Shown piece after piece: positions 23,911 to 35,027 of a DNA stretch of 64,000 nucleotides (within the stretch, counting starts at the first letter, position 1; each line of letters starts with the position of its first letter). Both the position numbers and the translations under genes were made by a program. The notes beneath the pieces are model-generated. The model had not been told where the DNA came from. It saw nothing but the letters and a program-made list of their open reading frames with translations, and ran no database searches. The stretch is from Gordionus sp. m RMFG-2023 (Eukaryota > Nematomorpha > Gordioida > Chordodea > Parachordodidae). Location of the stretch: the NCBI RefSeq assembly GCF_954871325.1, contig NC_088775.1, forward strand, positions 87,645,561 to 87,709,560, given 5' to 3'.

Positions 23911-24727
23911 CAGTGGCGTAGCTACGGGGGGGGGGGGTAGATTTGGACACCCCCCCAGATCAATTTTTTTAGATTATACTTTCAAAAGACTAAAAAGTGA
24001 CTATATCAAATAAATAATTAATATTTATATTTTGCTATTTATAAATTGTTTTACAATAGTTTATACAAAATTTATGTTTCATTATATATAACATTTATAA
24101 TATTTAAATGTGTTATATAATGCTACTAATTATAAATATATCATTTATAATTAAACCAATTTATATCATTTATAATTACCAATTTATATCATTTATATTT
24201 AAACCAATTTATATCATTTATAATCAGCAATTTATATGTGTAATACTAATAGTTATAAAGTATATAATTTATAATTAAGGCAATATAATAATTATAATTA
24301 AAGCAATGTAATATTTATATTTTAAATAATCGCTTGTAAATTGATTTCTATAAAAGTATAATAAATTGAAAAGTATATCTATAAAAGTTATGTGGAAATG
24401 TGTTATTTTAAATAAAATTAGTGTTGTTAATGGCTCAAATCCGATATGGCTAACACAATATATTAGCCAGAAAATTATGCAAGCCTGGAAATTTTGCTCA
24501 TGGATGATACAAAGGATTAGACATTATTCGTGAAATCTCTAGGCTTGAGCAATATTTTTTTGGTTAAACTATTGAGTTAGCTGTTTATAAAAATCGGCTC
24601 AAATCGAGCCGTTTAATAGCAGTAATTAAAATGATCAATAATTTTAGGACGGGGGGTCTGGTAGCGAAGCCCCCCATGCTTTTATATGTATGGACCCCCT
24701 CTAAGGAAATTCCTAGCTACGCCGCTG
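23911..24727. mobile_element. hAT-type MITE, GGCGTAGCTA-end family, copy 2
   Basis: Left CAGTGGCGTAGCTACGG and right CCTAGCTACGCCGCTG are inverted repeats. GTCAGAC occurs on both sides (23900-23906 and 24728-24734), a target-site duplication with four extra bases (GACC) on the left. Inside are TATCATTTATAATTAAACC tandem units and a nested MITE (24,424-24,618). It interrupts the reverse-transcriptase part of the Ty3-type fossil, so it is younger than that insertion. Confidence 0.7.
24424..24618. mobile_element. MITE nested in copy 2 of the GGCGTAGCTA element
   Basis: AGTGTTGTTAATGGCTC at the left and AATCGGCTCAAATCGAGCCG at the right. It has the same internal position as the MITE at 11,473. 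Confidence 0.6.
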
Positions 24728-26940
24728 GTCAGACCTCTGCTACCAATAATTAAGCCCAATGGGAATATCAGACTTTGCATTGACTATAAAATAACGATAA
24801 ATCCATGGATGACACCGGACATATATCCTATCCTCAGAATACAGGAAATATTTAACAAATTAAGAAATGGTGAAAGGTTTTCAACCATTGATTTTAAAAT
24901 GCAAGGAAATATTTAGCTATTAACACCCACAAAGGTCTATTAGAATTCAAAAGAATGACATTCGGAATAACCCCGGCGTTGGCGATATTCCAAAGGACCA
25001 TGAACCTATTTTCGGGAAAATGACAGGAGCATACTATATTGACGATCTAATAATTTTAGGTTTTTCGGATGAAGAGCATCTAAAAAATCTAGAAAAACCA
25101 AGGAATGTCGGAGTTCGGTCTTTAAGCAAATTACGAAAAGAAATTTCTTAAAGAAAAAGTAAAATACCTATGACATGTAATATCCAGCAAAGGTCTTATG
25201 CCCTCAGACGAGAAACAGCGATAAAATATGCTCCAATTCCTGAGTCAGTCAACGAATTGCAGTCACTATTAGGACTTATGAATTAATTAATAAAAAAAAT
25301 TTTAAACAATCGCGGCACCTTTATGACTTATTAAAGAAAGGAAACAATTTATAATGGATGAAAGAATGCGGATCAAGTGTTGAAATCTTAAAGGAATGTT
25401 TGACTCCTCGGGTGATCTTTGATTTCGATCCAGGTAAAGATATCTAGCTCACTACGGATGCGTCTATGAAAGAATGGATCTGAGAATCTCATAGGATTTG
25501 CAAGGACATTGTCAATTTCCGAAAAAAACTACTCAACTATCGAAAGTTAAATATATGAGCTTGTATTAGGAGTAAAGAAATTTTATGAATTTTAGTAAGT
25601 CCAACATTTACAATATGGACTGACCACAAACCACTTGTATTCGGTAACAAAAGTTCGGTAAATATAAAATTTCCACGATTGCTCAAAGGTCTCTAATATT
25701 AGGAGTGTACGATTGCGAAAGCGGGTAAGGAAAACAAAGTAGCAGACAGACTCTCAAGATACCCAATGAAAGACAAAACAAAAGATCATTATGAAGAAGT
25801 ATATTTTATAAATGAACATCCTATATCGGTAGACGACATTTGGAAAAAAAATTGATAACGACTTAAAAAAGGTAAAGAGGATTATAAAAATTCAATTCAA
25901 GTTAAAAGATGACAGTATATTAAGACAATACAAAATGTGTAAAAACAATCTATAGGAAAAATATGGATGTTTATACAAAGGGGAAAGAATAATAATTCAA
26001 CAGAATTGAGAAAAAATACTAAACAAATTACATAGCGGTCATCAAGGAGTCGTCAGAATAAAAAGTTTAGCCAGATAATATGTATGGTGGCCCGGAATCG
26101 ATGGCGAATTGAAGAACTAAGCCGTCAATGAGAATCGTGTAATACATGGCCAAACAATCCTCCTAAAATACAAGATAACCATTGGTAGAAACCTACAAGA
26201 CTTTCAAATATTTCATATAGATCGCAGGATCGTTCAAAAACACCATGTGACTCATACTGGTAGACACTTTTACGAAATGAATGAAGGTAAAAGGAATGAC
26301 TACTACCATATCAGAGAGAGCCATGGGTTACTAGGCAAAATATTTTCTAAATGGGGATTTTCAGAATCTTTAGTATCGGACAACAGACCACAATTTACAA
26401 ACTATCAATTCAAAGAATATTGTTAGAAACATCGAATAAACAACATATTGACCCCTTTATACCACCCGAGCTCCAACGGAGAATCGGAATAGATGGTAAG
26501 AACGGTTAAAACAGCTCTGAAGAAAAATACAACCATAAACAAGTACTATAGATTAAATAAATTCTTATTAGCCTACAGAAATACACAGCATGCAACAAAA
26601 GGACAGACACAGCACAACTAATTTTTGGATGGAATGCTCGAAATCATTTGCAGACACAGCACAAATGATTTTTGGATGGAATGCTCGAAATCATCTGGAA
26701 ATGATTAGAGAAACCCAAGGAAGCAAACAAGACGATACTCGCACAGAACAAAGAGGTCAATTTTTTAAGATAGGACAACCAGGTGGACCAAAATTAATAA
26801 TGACAAGGTAAAATGGATTAAGGGGACTATAGTGGCTCGATCTTGGAATTTCATATATACCATGGATATGGAAAAGACATAAAGTCAAATTTGAAATAGA
26901 GGAGACTCTCTCTAAAGGGAGAGATGATATGTATATCAAT

Positions 26941-28034
26941 ATTTTTTATTGATTCTCGGAATTGTTATTTTTTTTAATCAATATTTTTTAACGATTTCTC
27001 GGAATTCTGACGTTTTTCTTTTTTGAAAAATTTTATTTGATCGATTTACTTAGATTGGTGATTTTTTTTTATGGAGAAAATAAAAATAGAAAAATAAAAT
27101 TTCGATTTGTATAGAATTATATGTTAAACAAGGAGGAAAAATTAAGTTATATATTAAAATAAAGAGATAAAATAAAATATAAATAAAACATAACAATGAC
27201 TATGTTAATTAAAATTATCAAAAAAAAAATAATATGCTAATATGGGGATAAATATTTTAAAAATTATTATCAGATTAATGAAAGGAAAATAAAAATGTTT
27301 ACCAAAAAAATGATAGATAATGAATAGGAAAAGTTTGCTTAAAAATGTTAGAAAGGCTTTTGTAAGGAATATTAAATTTATAAATTGTTAAAAATTCTAT
27401 ATAATTTTTTAATTGTTTGGGCCACTCCAAGATGTACTGCAATACCAGGTTGACCCTTAGAAAAGGGATAGGTAAGTAAAGAGCGTTTCTAAAATTTCCA
27501 AAAATGAGTTTAATATACTGGTCCTTATTAGGGAACGTACCAGACATTAAGCTAATAAGAACATATTTTTATTTGAGAAAAAAAGGATATGTTAAAAAGA
27601 AAATTCCCAAATAGCTTCTCAATAATATGATATATGATAATAAACATATGTAATAGGTGCATGGATAAGCGATATATATTATGTATTTTAAAAAACGCGA
27701 GAATAGAATAGCGAAGTTAGCGATATTATAAAAACGAATAAAATTAAACGCGATATGTAGGTATAGATTTTCAGGTGAATTTATTATCTAAATAACTAAA
27801 ATTATAAGTCTAAAAGTTAAAAGTGTTTTGTATATATATATATCATGTAAATGAATAAGTTAACACGAAGGTTAACTAAAATACAAAAATTAATTTACCA
27901 AAATAAGAATACACAAATAATATTAATGAGGTAAATTTAATAAAGATAATTTAATGAGTGCATGGTATATAATTCCAACGTATTACTATTTAATTATCAA
28001 ATATATATTTAATCAATATTTTAATTTATTAATA
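26941..28034. other. AT-rich spacer between the Ty3-type fossil and the right arm
   Basis: Directly after a purine-rich GGGAGAGATGATATG stretch. It may contain remains of a 3' LTR, but no matching left LTR was found. No gene was recognised; the open frame at 27299-27547 is unconvincing. Confidence 0.4.
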
Positions 28035-30218
28035 CTAGTAGATAGCCCGTCAAAAATGACGGAGAATGAGAATTTTATTCGTTTTTTTAAGAAAGATGTT
28101 ATCTTTTATTTAAAAATCATATCCAATTTATATAATTTTTAAACCCCCCCCTCCCCATTTAGGTCAAGTCCAAGCAATGTCATTGAGTCCAACCCATTAG
28201 GAATAAGAGTGGAAACTATTATTTGAGTCAAAATCTATTTAAATGAGCTTGTACCCAATACCAAAATTCTTTGTAAATATATTACTGGTTACATAAGACT
28301 AACATTTAACATTTAAAAATTTCAAGCCAGGTCCAAGCTCATAATATTTGGAAAAAATTTCCACGCGTTCAAGACCTTATAATTTATAAAAAAATTTCTC
28401 AAGCCTAGCTCAACCCATAATAATTTTGAAAATTTTTTCCTAGCCCGGCCCATAATAATTTGTATAAGATATTCCCAAGTCAGGTGCAAGCAAATATTAA
28501 TCCTGAGGAATATTTTTCAAGCCCAGTCCATCCCATATTAAGTTTCAAAACTATTTCCCAAACCCGGAGATAGTTAAATTTCTAAATAATTTATCAACAC
28601 ATGAAGGGGAAATCTCGGATTTACCAATAGTGGGTTAACTCCTTTTATCAAAAAATTTGATAAGGGCTATCTATATCATTTGTTAAGTACAAAAAAATGC
28701 TATTTATTTAAATTACAAAAATGCCATTCAATACTAATGAAACTTATATGCAATTTATTTATATATTTTTTAAGAAATTTGTTTTTCTTGCCATATAAAT
28801 TTAGGTAATTTTTTAAAAAAATGATGAGGAATAATTATTACTCTGTGTGTCTGGTAAAATTAAGAGCTAATCCTTTCAGTCGTCTGCAGAAGGAAAAATT
28901 AATGTATAATATCATCCCATTTAGGGTTGTAGGTGAAAGTAATGAATAATGACGGATTACCAAAGCAGTGTACAACACCCATTTTGTCCTGATAAAGCTG
29001 AGGCCCTGGGCTACTGGTAAAAGAAGAACGCAAAATGATATTTCTGCCAAAGTGTCAGTTTTGGTATCCCCCTCTAAAATAGAATCATGAACCACATTGT
29101 CAACTCAACCATAAAACGGTCGTAAGTATTGTTATAAAGGCCATGACAAAACTACCGCATATTTTCCCATTAATAATGTTAATGAAATTGGCCGCACTGC
29201 ACATTCACGTTTGAACATCTCTCTAAATATTCATGAAAGTTCCTCAGGGAATCGGATAAAGTATTATTTATAATAACTCCTAATGAGCTAAATGATAGTG
29301 GAATTAAATGCTTTTATTTGTTAAAAATTAGGCAGGGGTTGCATAGGGATTGTGGTAGTGGTGATAGAAATATAATTTGGAGGCAACTGGGTGTATAAAA
29401 TAAGCATATAGATATAAAACATTAGATAAAAAACAAAATAAACCTCCAGAGGAGTTCACAGTGCTTTATTATCTTGGCCACCAGTAACTAGAACGGGTAA
29501 GGCGGTTGTTGAATCGCCATTTTTTTCTTTGCTTATCTTTAATAAAAGATTCATCATGTTTGGTAGCAATGTGAGGGATTAGGGTTAGCCTAGACAAATA
29601 AAGAAATCAGGCAAAAATATAAATATACTATTGTTGAAATTAAACAAACATTAAAATAATGTAAAACCGGTAGAAGGGTCAATATTAGATGCATATTTCT
29701 AATAAGTTGGAGGGCTATCATCAAATAAAATTTTTGGGGTACTAATCAAGTCTATTATGATATTCTAAAAGTTAAAAAAAACATGATAAATGTAATGATT
29801 CAAGCACCCAAGATCTTAATATTTAAATAGATTTTCTCAAGCCCACCTTCCCTAGTAATTTTGAAATCAAGCCCAGAGATATTAAATTAATAAAATAAGA
29901 CTAACATTTAACATTAAAAAATTCTAATATAGGTTCTACCCTACAATATCTGGAAAAAATATCCAAGCATCCAAGACGAACATTTAATAATAAAAATCCC
30001 AATATAAGTTAAACTGGATAAAATATCCAAGCATCCAAGATCTTAATATTTAAAAAGAATTTCTCTAACCCACCTTTCCTAATTTTGAAACCAAGCCCAA
30101 AATTTATAATTAATGAAGAGGAAATCTCTAATTTACCAATTATTCTACACGTAAAATATATTACTTTATAAAAATAATAACATAAGACTAATATTTAACA
30201 TTAAAAAATCCCAATATA
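28035..30218 (-). mobile_element. Helitron-like non-autonomous element, right (inverted) arm
   Basis: Mirror copy of 17853-20223. On the minus strand it ends with hairpin CCGTCATTTTTGACGG, GGCTATCTA, CTAG, then T. It aligns along its length, including the same ~85-codon frame (28838-29095) and the ~150-240 bp sub-repeats at its outer end. About 95% identical by eye in the central 1.7 kb. Either two independent insertions facing each other, or one inverted duplication. Confidence 0.6.
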
Positions 30219-30340
30219 ATTTTGAGGACAATTATACTTGATAAATAAGAGAATGTTCTATTTTGTAGGTCCTCGCTATCCCTAGTGCGTTTCTTTTTTT
30301 GATTGATCTGCCATCTTTTTCTTTTATTAATGATGGATAA

Positions 30341-30565
30341 ATCACCACCTGTACAATCATTAACTGAGGTTAGGACATGGCTTGTTAACTAAAATAAAAA
30401 CAAAATAAATAAAAAAATAAATGCATTGAACCTGATGAGGAGTCAATATACCACCTGTACAATCATTAAGTGAGGTTGGGACATGCCTTGTTATCTAAAA
30501 TAAATACAAAAGAATAAATAAAAAATATATTAATGTTTAAAACCTGAATAGGAGTCAATATTAGG
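30341..30565. repeat. ~106-bp tandem duplication with splice-like borders
   Basis: CCACCTGTACAATCATTAA is repeated at 30345 and 30451. On the minus strand each unit has a 40-nt block bounded by TTTTAG and ACAG|GTGG (30494-30455 and 30388-30349). That is what duplicated micro-exons would look like. No coding frame links them to a known gene. Confidence 0.45.
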
Positions 30566-30750
30566 TTAACCTCTCTAGAATAGTGGCAATATCATCCATC
30601 ATAAGCTAAGTATTCTAAAATGAAAAGTATAAACCTTTTTAGTATATATAGATGAATAACTTTATTTTGCATTATGTCTAAAAATATTTTCTATAAAAAA
30701 AATAAAATAACATCAATAAAAAAATAAAAATAAGTACGTACCAATGACAG

Positions 30751-30935
30751 GACGTAGCGATGACATGACGTAGCGATGACATGACGTAGCGATGACATGA
30801 CGTAGCGATGATATGACGTAGCGATGATATGACGTAGCGATGACATGACGTAGCGATGACATGACGTAGAGATGACATGACGCTAGCGATGACATGACGT
30901 AGCGATGACATGACGTCACGATGACGTAGTGAGGA
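30751..30935. repeat. 16-bp minisatellite (GACGTAGCGATGACAT)n
   Basis: About 11 units, mostly perfect, one of 17 bp. The motif contains TGACGTAG, a CREB/ATF-like core, once per unit. Open minus-strand frames over it (SSLRHVIATSCHRYVM-type 16-residue repeats) are by-products of the array, since three units make 48 nt. Confidence 0.9.
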
Positions 30936-31559
30936 CATCGGAAAATTATAATATAGATTCCTATTATATAACATTCTCTCTCTTCTAAGAAGCTTTCCCA
31001 TAATTTCATGTAAGGTATTATCGAGAGCTTGTTGACCAAATGGTTGGCTGTTCTATATCGCATTTAATTTTATACGTTAATTTATCCAAATCGTTTTTGA
31101 GTTTGTAAGTTGATTTGTTAAAAACGATAGCTTGATATCCTTATCGTAAGTTGTCTTCATCAATCGTAATTTTGTCATATATTACTTGTGGTACTCAGTG
31201 TTATTATTATAAATTTTCAAAATTGTTATCATCAAAACGAATAATTATTAAATGATCAAATTGGATATTAGAATAAATGATATCGGAATAATATATATGA
31301 AATTAAGAATAATATATAGAATAGAATTAATTCGAATAAATTAAATAATCGAATATTGGAATGATAAATCAATAAGATTATTATATAATATCATATAATA
31401 TTTTTAATGTTTAATTTATTTTTCGCGTTTTAGGGTTAAATCATTTTTTTATACGTCGATTTTTATTTGTTTATATTAATAATAATTCGAATCCATGCGG
31501 TTAAAATATGCCAATAAAATATTATTATGCACATTTCCCTCTCTTCTAAACACAACTTT

Positions 31560-32310
31560 CACACCCTTGTTTTTCATTTTAGAAAGTATCTTAATATAAT
31601 AATTCTTCTTGAGATTACTATCACTTTTTGTAAAAAATAATTTCTTTACCCTCAATTTTTAAAAAAAATTATCTCCTTATTGCACCTTTAAAAAATTTTC
31701 TGAAATTAAAATGCTTAGTTTTAATATTGCCTCTCTTTGTGATACTTCTATTCTTAAATGTATCATCCTTAAAGTACAATTTACGTTTTGTTATCTTCAA
31801 GTGTTATGTTTCCTAAATTTTTATCATTTAATGTTATTTGTATCCTTAATTTCTTCAATTACAAGTATTTTTTTAAATTTTATCGTATGATTTATATCTT
31901 TTAATTTATAGGATTCTATTTCATTAAATAAAATTGACTGTCTTGAAATTATTTTAAAATTTTTAGTAACAATTTTTAAATATTTAATTAAGTACGATTT
32001 TCATATCATTTTGTATTTTAAGTTCCTTAAAAATTTGCCAATTTATATAATTTGCGTTTTTCCATTTTTGATAAAAATCAGAATCATCATCGATAAATAA
32101 ATCAGGTATTTTTTATAAATCAATAGCTTTTATTTACATAATTTTATTACAAGTTTTATTTTTCATATCAAAATTTTTATGATCATGATTTTTATTATTG
32201 TAATAATTATATTCCTTATAATTTTTATTACGAACATTTGCACCATTATAATTATTTTTATTATAGAAATTTTTCTGATTATGAATTTTACTATTGCAAT
32301 AATTATGATT
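31560..32310 (-). mobile_element. Retroelement-like gag/protease debris
   Basis: Minus-strand Asn/Tyr/Lys-rich stretches (YNNYKEYNYYNNKN) resemble the nucleocapsid-like part of the Ty3-type fossil at 23.0-23.3 kb. It is broken, with many breaks, and both ends are uncertain. Confidence 0.3.
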
Positions 32311-32830
32311 CTATCCTATCCTACCCGCTAGCCCGTAGGATATTATTCCACATCATTCCAACGAGAGTCCACCTGTCACCTGGACTACTAACAGTGCTTC
32401 TCGTAACAATCTAATTTTATTATTTTCTTCTAGATTCACACAACCAGATAATACTAACCAACATGATGTAGTTACTGAGCAGTCGATACCAACTCGCCTT
32501 GCCATGGCATTCAGTCCCAAGTATTATTGGATACCGGAGTCCGATGGCTAACATTGGCTCTTCCAATATATGGTCAACACGAGCCGCCCAACCGTCCTAC
32601 ACTCTCCCAAGCTCATTGGTGTCCTCATGGTATCTGCAACACCGGGTTACATCATTAAACCCTGATCTATGGGAACAAACGGTAATCGCGGAGACTTAAT
32701 CATATCTCCAACCAAGCTGATTACGATGCTCACTTTTCCGCAACGTCACCAAATCCAACGACTGCTCTCAATCGCCATCGAAGAAATCTACCAAAAGAAA
32801 TGGTCCCTTGTCTACATCATTAAACACATG
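32311..32830. other. GC-richer island, unassigned
   Basis: Composition is markedly less AT-rich than on either side, with sharp edges (CCCGCTAGCCCG at the left, poly-T at the right). Frames are fairly open on both strands, for example IQRLLSIAIEEIYQKKWSLV on plus. No family recognised. It could be part of a retroelement, a foreign fragment, or the body of a retrocopy linked to the adjacent U2-like sequence. Confidence 0.35.
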
Positions 32831-32877
32831 AAATTTTTTTTTTTTAGAAAGTTGTAAAATTTTTACAAAAGTAAGAT

Positions 32878-32939
32878 TCATTGAGCTGATAAGAAAAGAT
32901 ACTACACTTTTGATATAAGCCAAGAGGCCGAAAAGCGAT
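32878..32939 (-). ncRNA. U2 snRNA-like 5' half (gene or pseudogene)
   Basis: From 32939 on the minus strand the sequence reads ATCGCTTTTCGGCCTCTTGG, then CTTATATCAAAAGTGTAGTA, then TCTTTTCTTATCAGCTCAAT. This matches the 5' ~60 nt of U2 snRNA: stem-loop I, the GUAGUA branch-site pairing region, and UUAUCAG. There are a few substitutions and a 2-base insertion. Downstream, stem IIb and the Sm site are not recognisable, and a run of A residues lies at about 32,840-32,829. A 3'-truncated, retrotransposed U2 pseudogene is most likely; a divergent true gene is possible. Confidence 0.75.
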
Positions 32940-33392
32940 ACATTTTCTAGATGCTCTCTTAAATATAATAACATATTTTTCGCCCTTGAATCCAGTTTCA
33001 TTTAATTTTTATGATAGAAGGAATATTATAAGAAATTTTAATTAATAATCCGATTTTCGATCTATGAATGAGGTATAATTTTATAATTTAAGGAAAATTC
33101 ATGTTTAATTTTACATTTGATAAAAATAATACTTATATCCATGTGTTAAATTTATAAAGTTTAGTGCCATCATTTTAATTTTCAATCGTTATGTTTGCCA
33201 AGTAAAGCCATTAAAAAATTATGTATTGAATAAAATTATTATAAAAGCATGTTTTAGAATATTATACATTAATATCAAATTAACTTCATTATCATTTTAA
33301 TAATTATTTTATTTAAAAAACATCATAATCGTCACAGATTTGGAACATTTAAATTAAATGATTATTAATTGAGTTTTATGTATATGCATAAG

Positions 33393-34769
33393 CAGAGTTG
33401 GGCAGTACCGCGAATACTTGTATCTAAGATACCAGATACAAGATCCTTTTGTATCTTGTACTCAGTATCTTTTTGACATTTCTAATAAGATGCTTGTATC
33501 TGTAACTAAGATCCTTTATTTTGAAAAGAATCTTGTATCTTTTTCATTTTCTTGACTAAAGATACAGATACAGATTCTTTTTAATATTCATGTTTAAAAT
33601 TTTACATATCACTGTATACATTTTATTTTCTTCGAAAATTTTGTATTGATTTCCATATTTTTTTCTGCCATATTTTAATATATTGGCAGCAAAATTTACC
33701 TGTAAAATTAACAACTCATATTAAGGTAGAAAGATAAAAAATAACACCAAAACGAAATAAGTATAGATTATATTTCATATATAAATGTATCTCGATAGAA
33801 TATCATCACCAATTTTATGCAATATTTTTAATTTGTAGGATGATTACCACTCATGGTGTGAAATTTATTTATAGAAATAAGTTCCCCTGAATTATATCCC
33901 AATCTTGAAATTTGGAAATTTTTTTAAAATAAAAGTTAAAAAAGACAATTTACAGGCTAGATGTAAAACCTGTATAAACAAAAAAATGATAAATTAAACA
34001 CAATTTTGTTAAATATAATAAAGTATATTATTTATGTGTAAAAATTCAAGTTTACAATATTTTCAACCTTTATTAAAAGCTGCCTAAGATGGTATGGGCA
34101 AAAGATTTTAATTTTCCTATTTGAATATAATGTGGCTTTCTTGATAACAAAATCACATCCATATTTTAAGAACTTATCGATTGAGTCGGATAATAAAAAA
34201 AATAATTTCAAAATATCTTAATAAGAGAAGCCCTGAATGTAGTATCAGAGTATATGATCAAGATCAAACGATGATTATTTATCTTTTAGTGAAACAAATG
34301 ATGCTGAGTTCAGTTATACAAATAATATTGGGAGGTTTTAAATTATATTAAGTCGAAATATATTATAAATGCTTAATTATTATCCTTGCATTAAGGAAAT
34401 TTTTTATACATATAATACTGAAATACCCTCATCAGCTCTAATTAGGGTTATTTAGTTTTGGTACAATAATATTTCAACTCCAATTAAAAATACTAGTCTC
34501 CCTTCTTATTCTATGGTAAAATGCCTGATTATTATAATTAACTCATCATTTAATGTTTTATAAATTATTGTAAATATTCATTCTTGTTATATGTTATGTT
34601 ATGTTCTTCACAAATAAATAGTAAAAATTGTATTTTATAAGCTATTTTAATTTAATTGGTAATGATAATTTAAAAGTATCTTAGATACTCTAATTAAGTA
34701 CTAGTATCTGTATTTTTTCACAAAGAATCTGTATCTAGATTCTTTTTCAAGAGGACCTGCCCAACTCCG
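33393..34769. mobile_element. hAT-type non-autonomous element with perfect 8-bp TSD
   Basis: Left end CAGAGTTGGGCAGTACC, right end CCTGCCCAACTCCG. The flanking 8-bp duplication TGCATAAG is at 33385-33392 and 34770-34777. Subterminal repeats of GTATCT/AGATAC occur near both ends, a common hAT transposase-binding pattern. Size is 1,377 bp, with no transposase frame. Confidence 0.85.
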
Positions 34770-34882
34770 TGCATAAGAAATTTAAATAAAATTAACAATG
34801 ATTATAGATCTTTAATTTAAAAATAAATATTGGCGTATTAAATTCTATAAAATTAATTAATAAAATAAAATATTTCTACAAG

Positions 34883-35027
34883 GCGCGTCGCTAGCCTTTA
34901 CAATCTCAGGGGGCTCAACTTAAAAATATTTTATTTTGCTTGTAATTTCCTAATAACTATTTTAGTGGTATAACTATGAACCTCTGAATATTCTACCCAT
35001 TTTGAATACGAATTTACCACTAAAAAA
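34883..35027. mobile_element. Left-end fragment of the GGCGTCGCTAG-end family
   Basis: GCGCGTCGCTAGCCTTTACA and AATCTCAGGGGGCTCAACTT match the start of the full element that follows directly at 35028. It is a truncated older copy or a partial duplication of the end. Confidence 0.5.

Larger units (their letters stand above)
20224..26940 (+). mobile_element. Ty3/gypsy-like LTR-type retroelement, broken fossil
   Basis: In order: gag-like sequence (about 20.6-20.93 kb), an Asn/Tyr-rich nucleocapsid-like part with a zinc-knuckle trace (about 23.0-23.3 kb), a protease-like part (about 23.4 kb), reverse transcriptase (about 24.7-25.3 kb; RPLLPIIKPNG, LCIDYK), RNase H-like (about 25.4-25.8 kb) and integrase (about 25.9-26.75 kb). 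It is broken, with many breaks, and looks old. Two DNA transposons are inserted in it (about 20,990-22,928 and 23,911-24,727). Clear LTRs were not identified. It lies exactly between the two inverted Helitron-like arms. Confidence 0.7.

Noticed and set aside
24686-24916. Single 76-residue gene with a reverse-transcriptase-like sequence
   Set aside because: It straddles the border of an inserted MITE and the Ty3-type fossil, so it is not a separate gene.
17853-30218. Polinton/Maverick with long terminal inverted repeats
   Set aside because: The core shows Ty3-type gag/RT/RNase H/integrase remains. No B-type DNA polymerase, capsid or packaging ATPase is seen, and the arm ends look like Helitron ends.
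30751-30935. CRISPR-like direct repeat array
   Set aside because: Units are contiguous with no unique spacers; this is a eukaryotic minisatellite.
30678-31063. Two overlapping minus frames of ~110 residues with SSLRHVIATSCHRY repeats
   Set aside because: They are by-products of the 16-bp tandem array and have no independent support.
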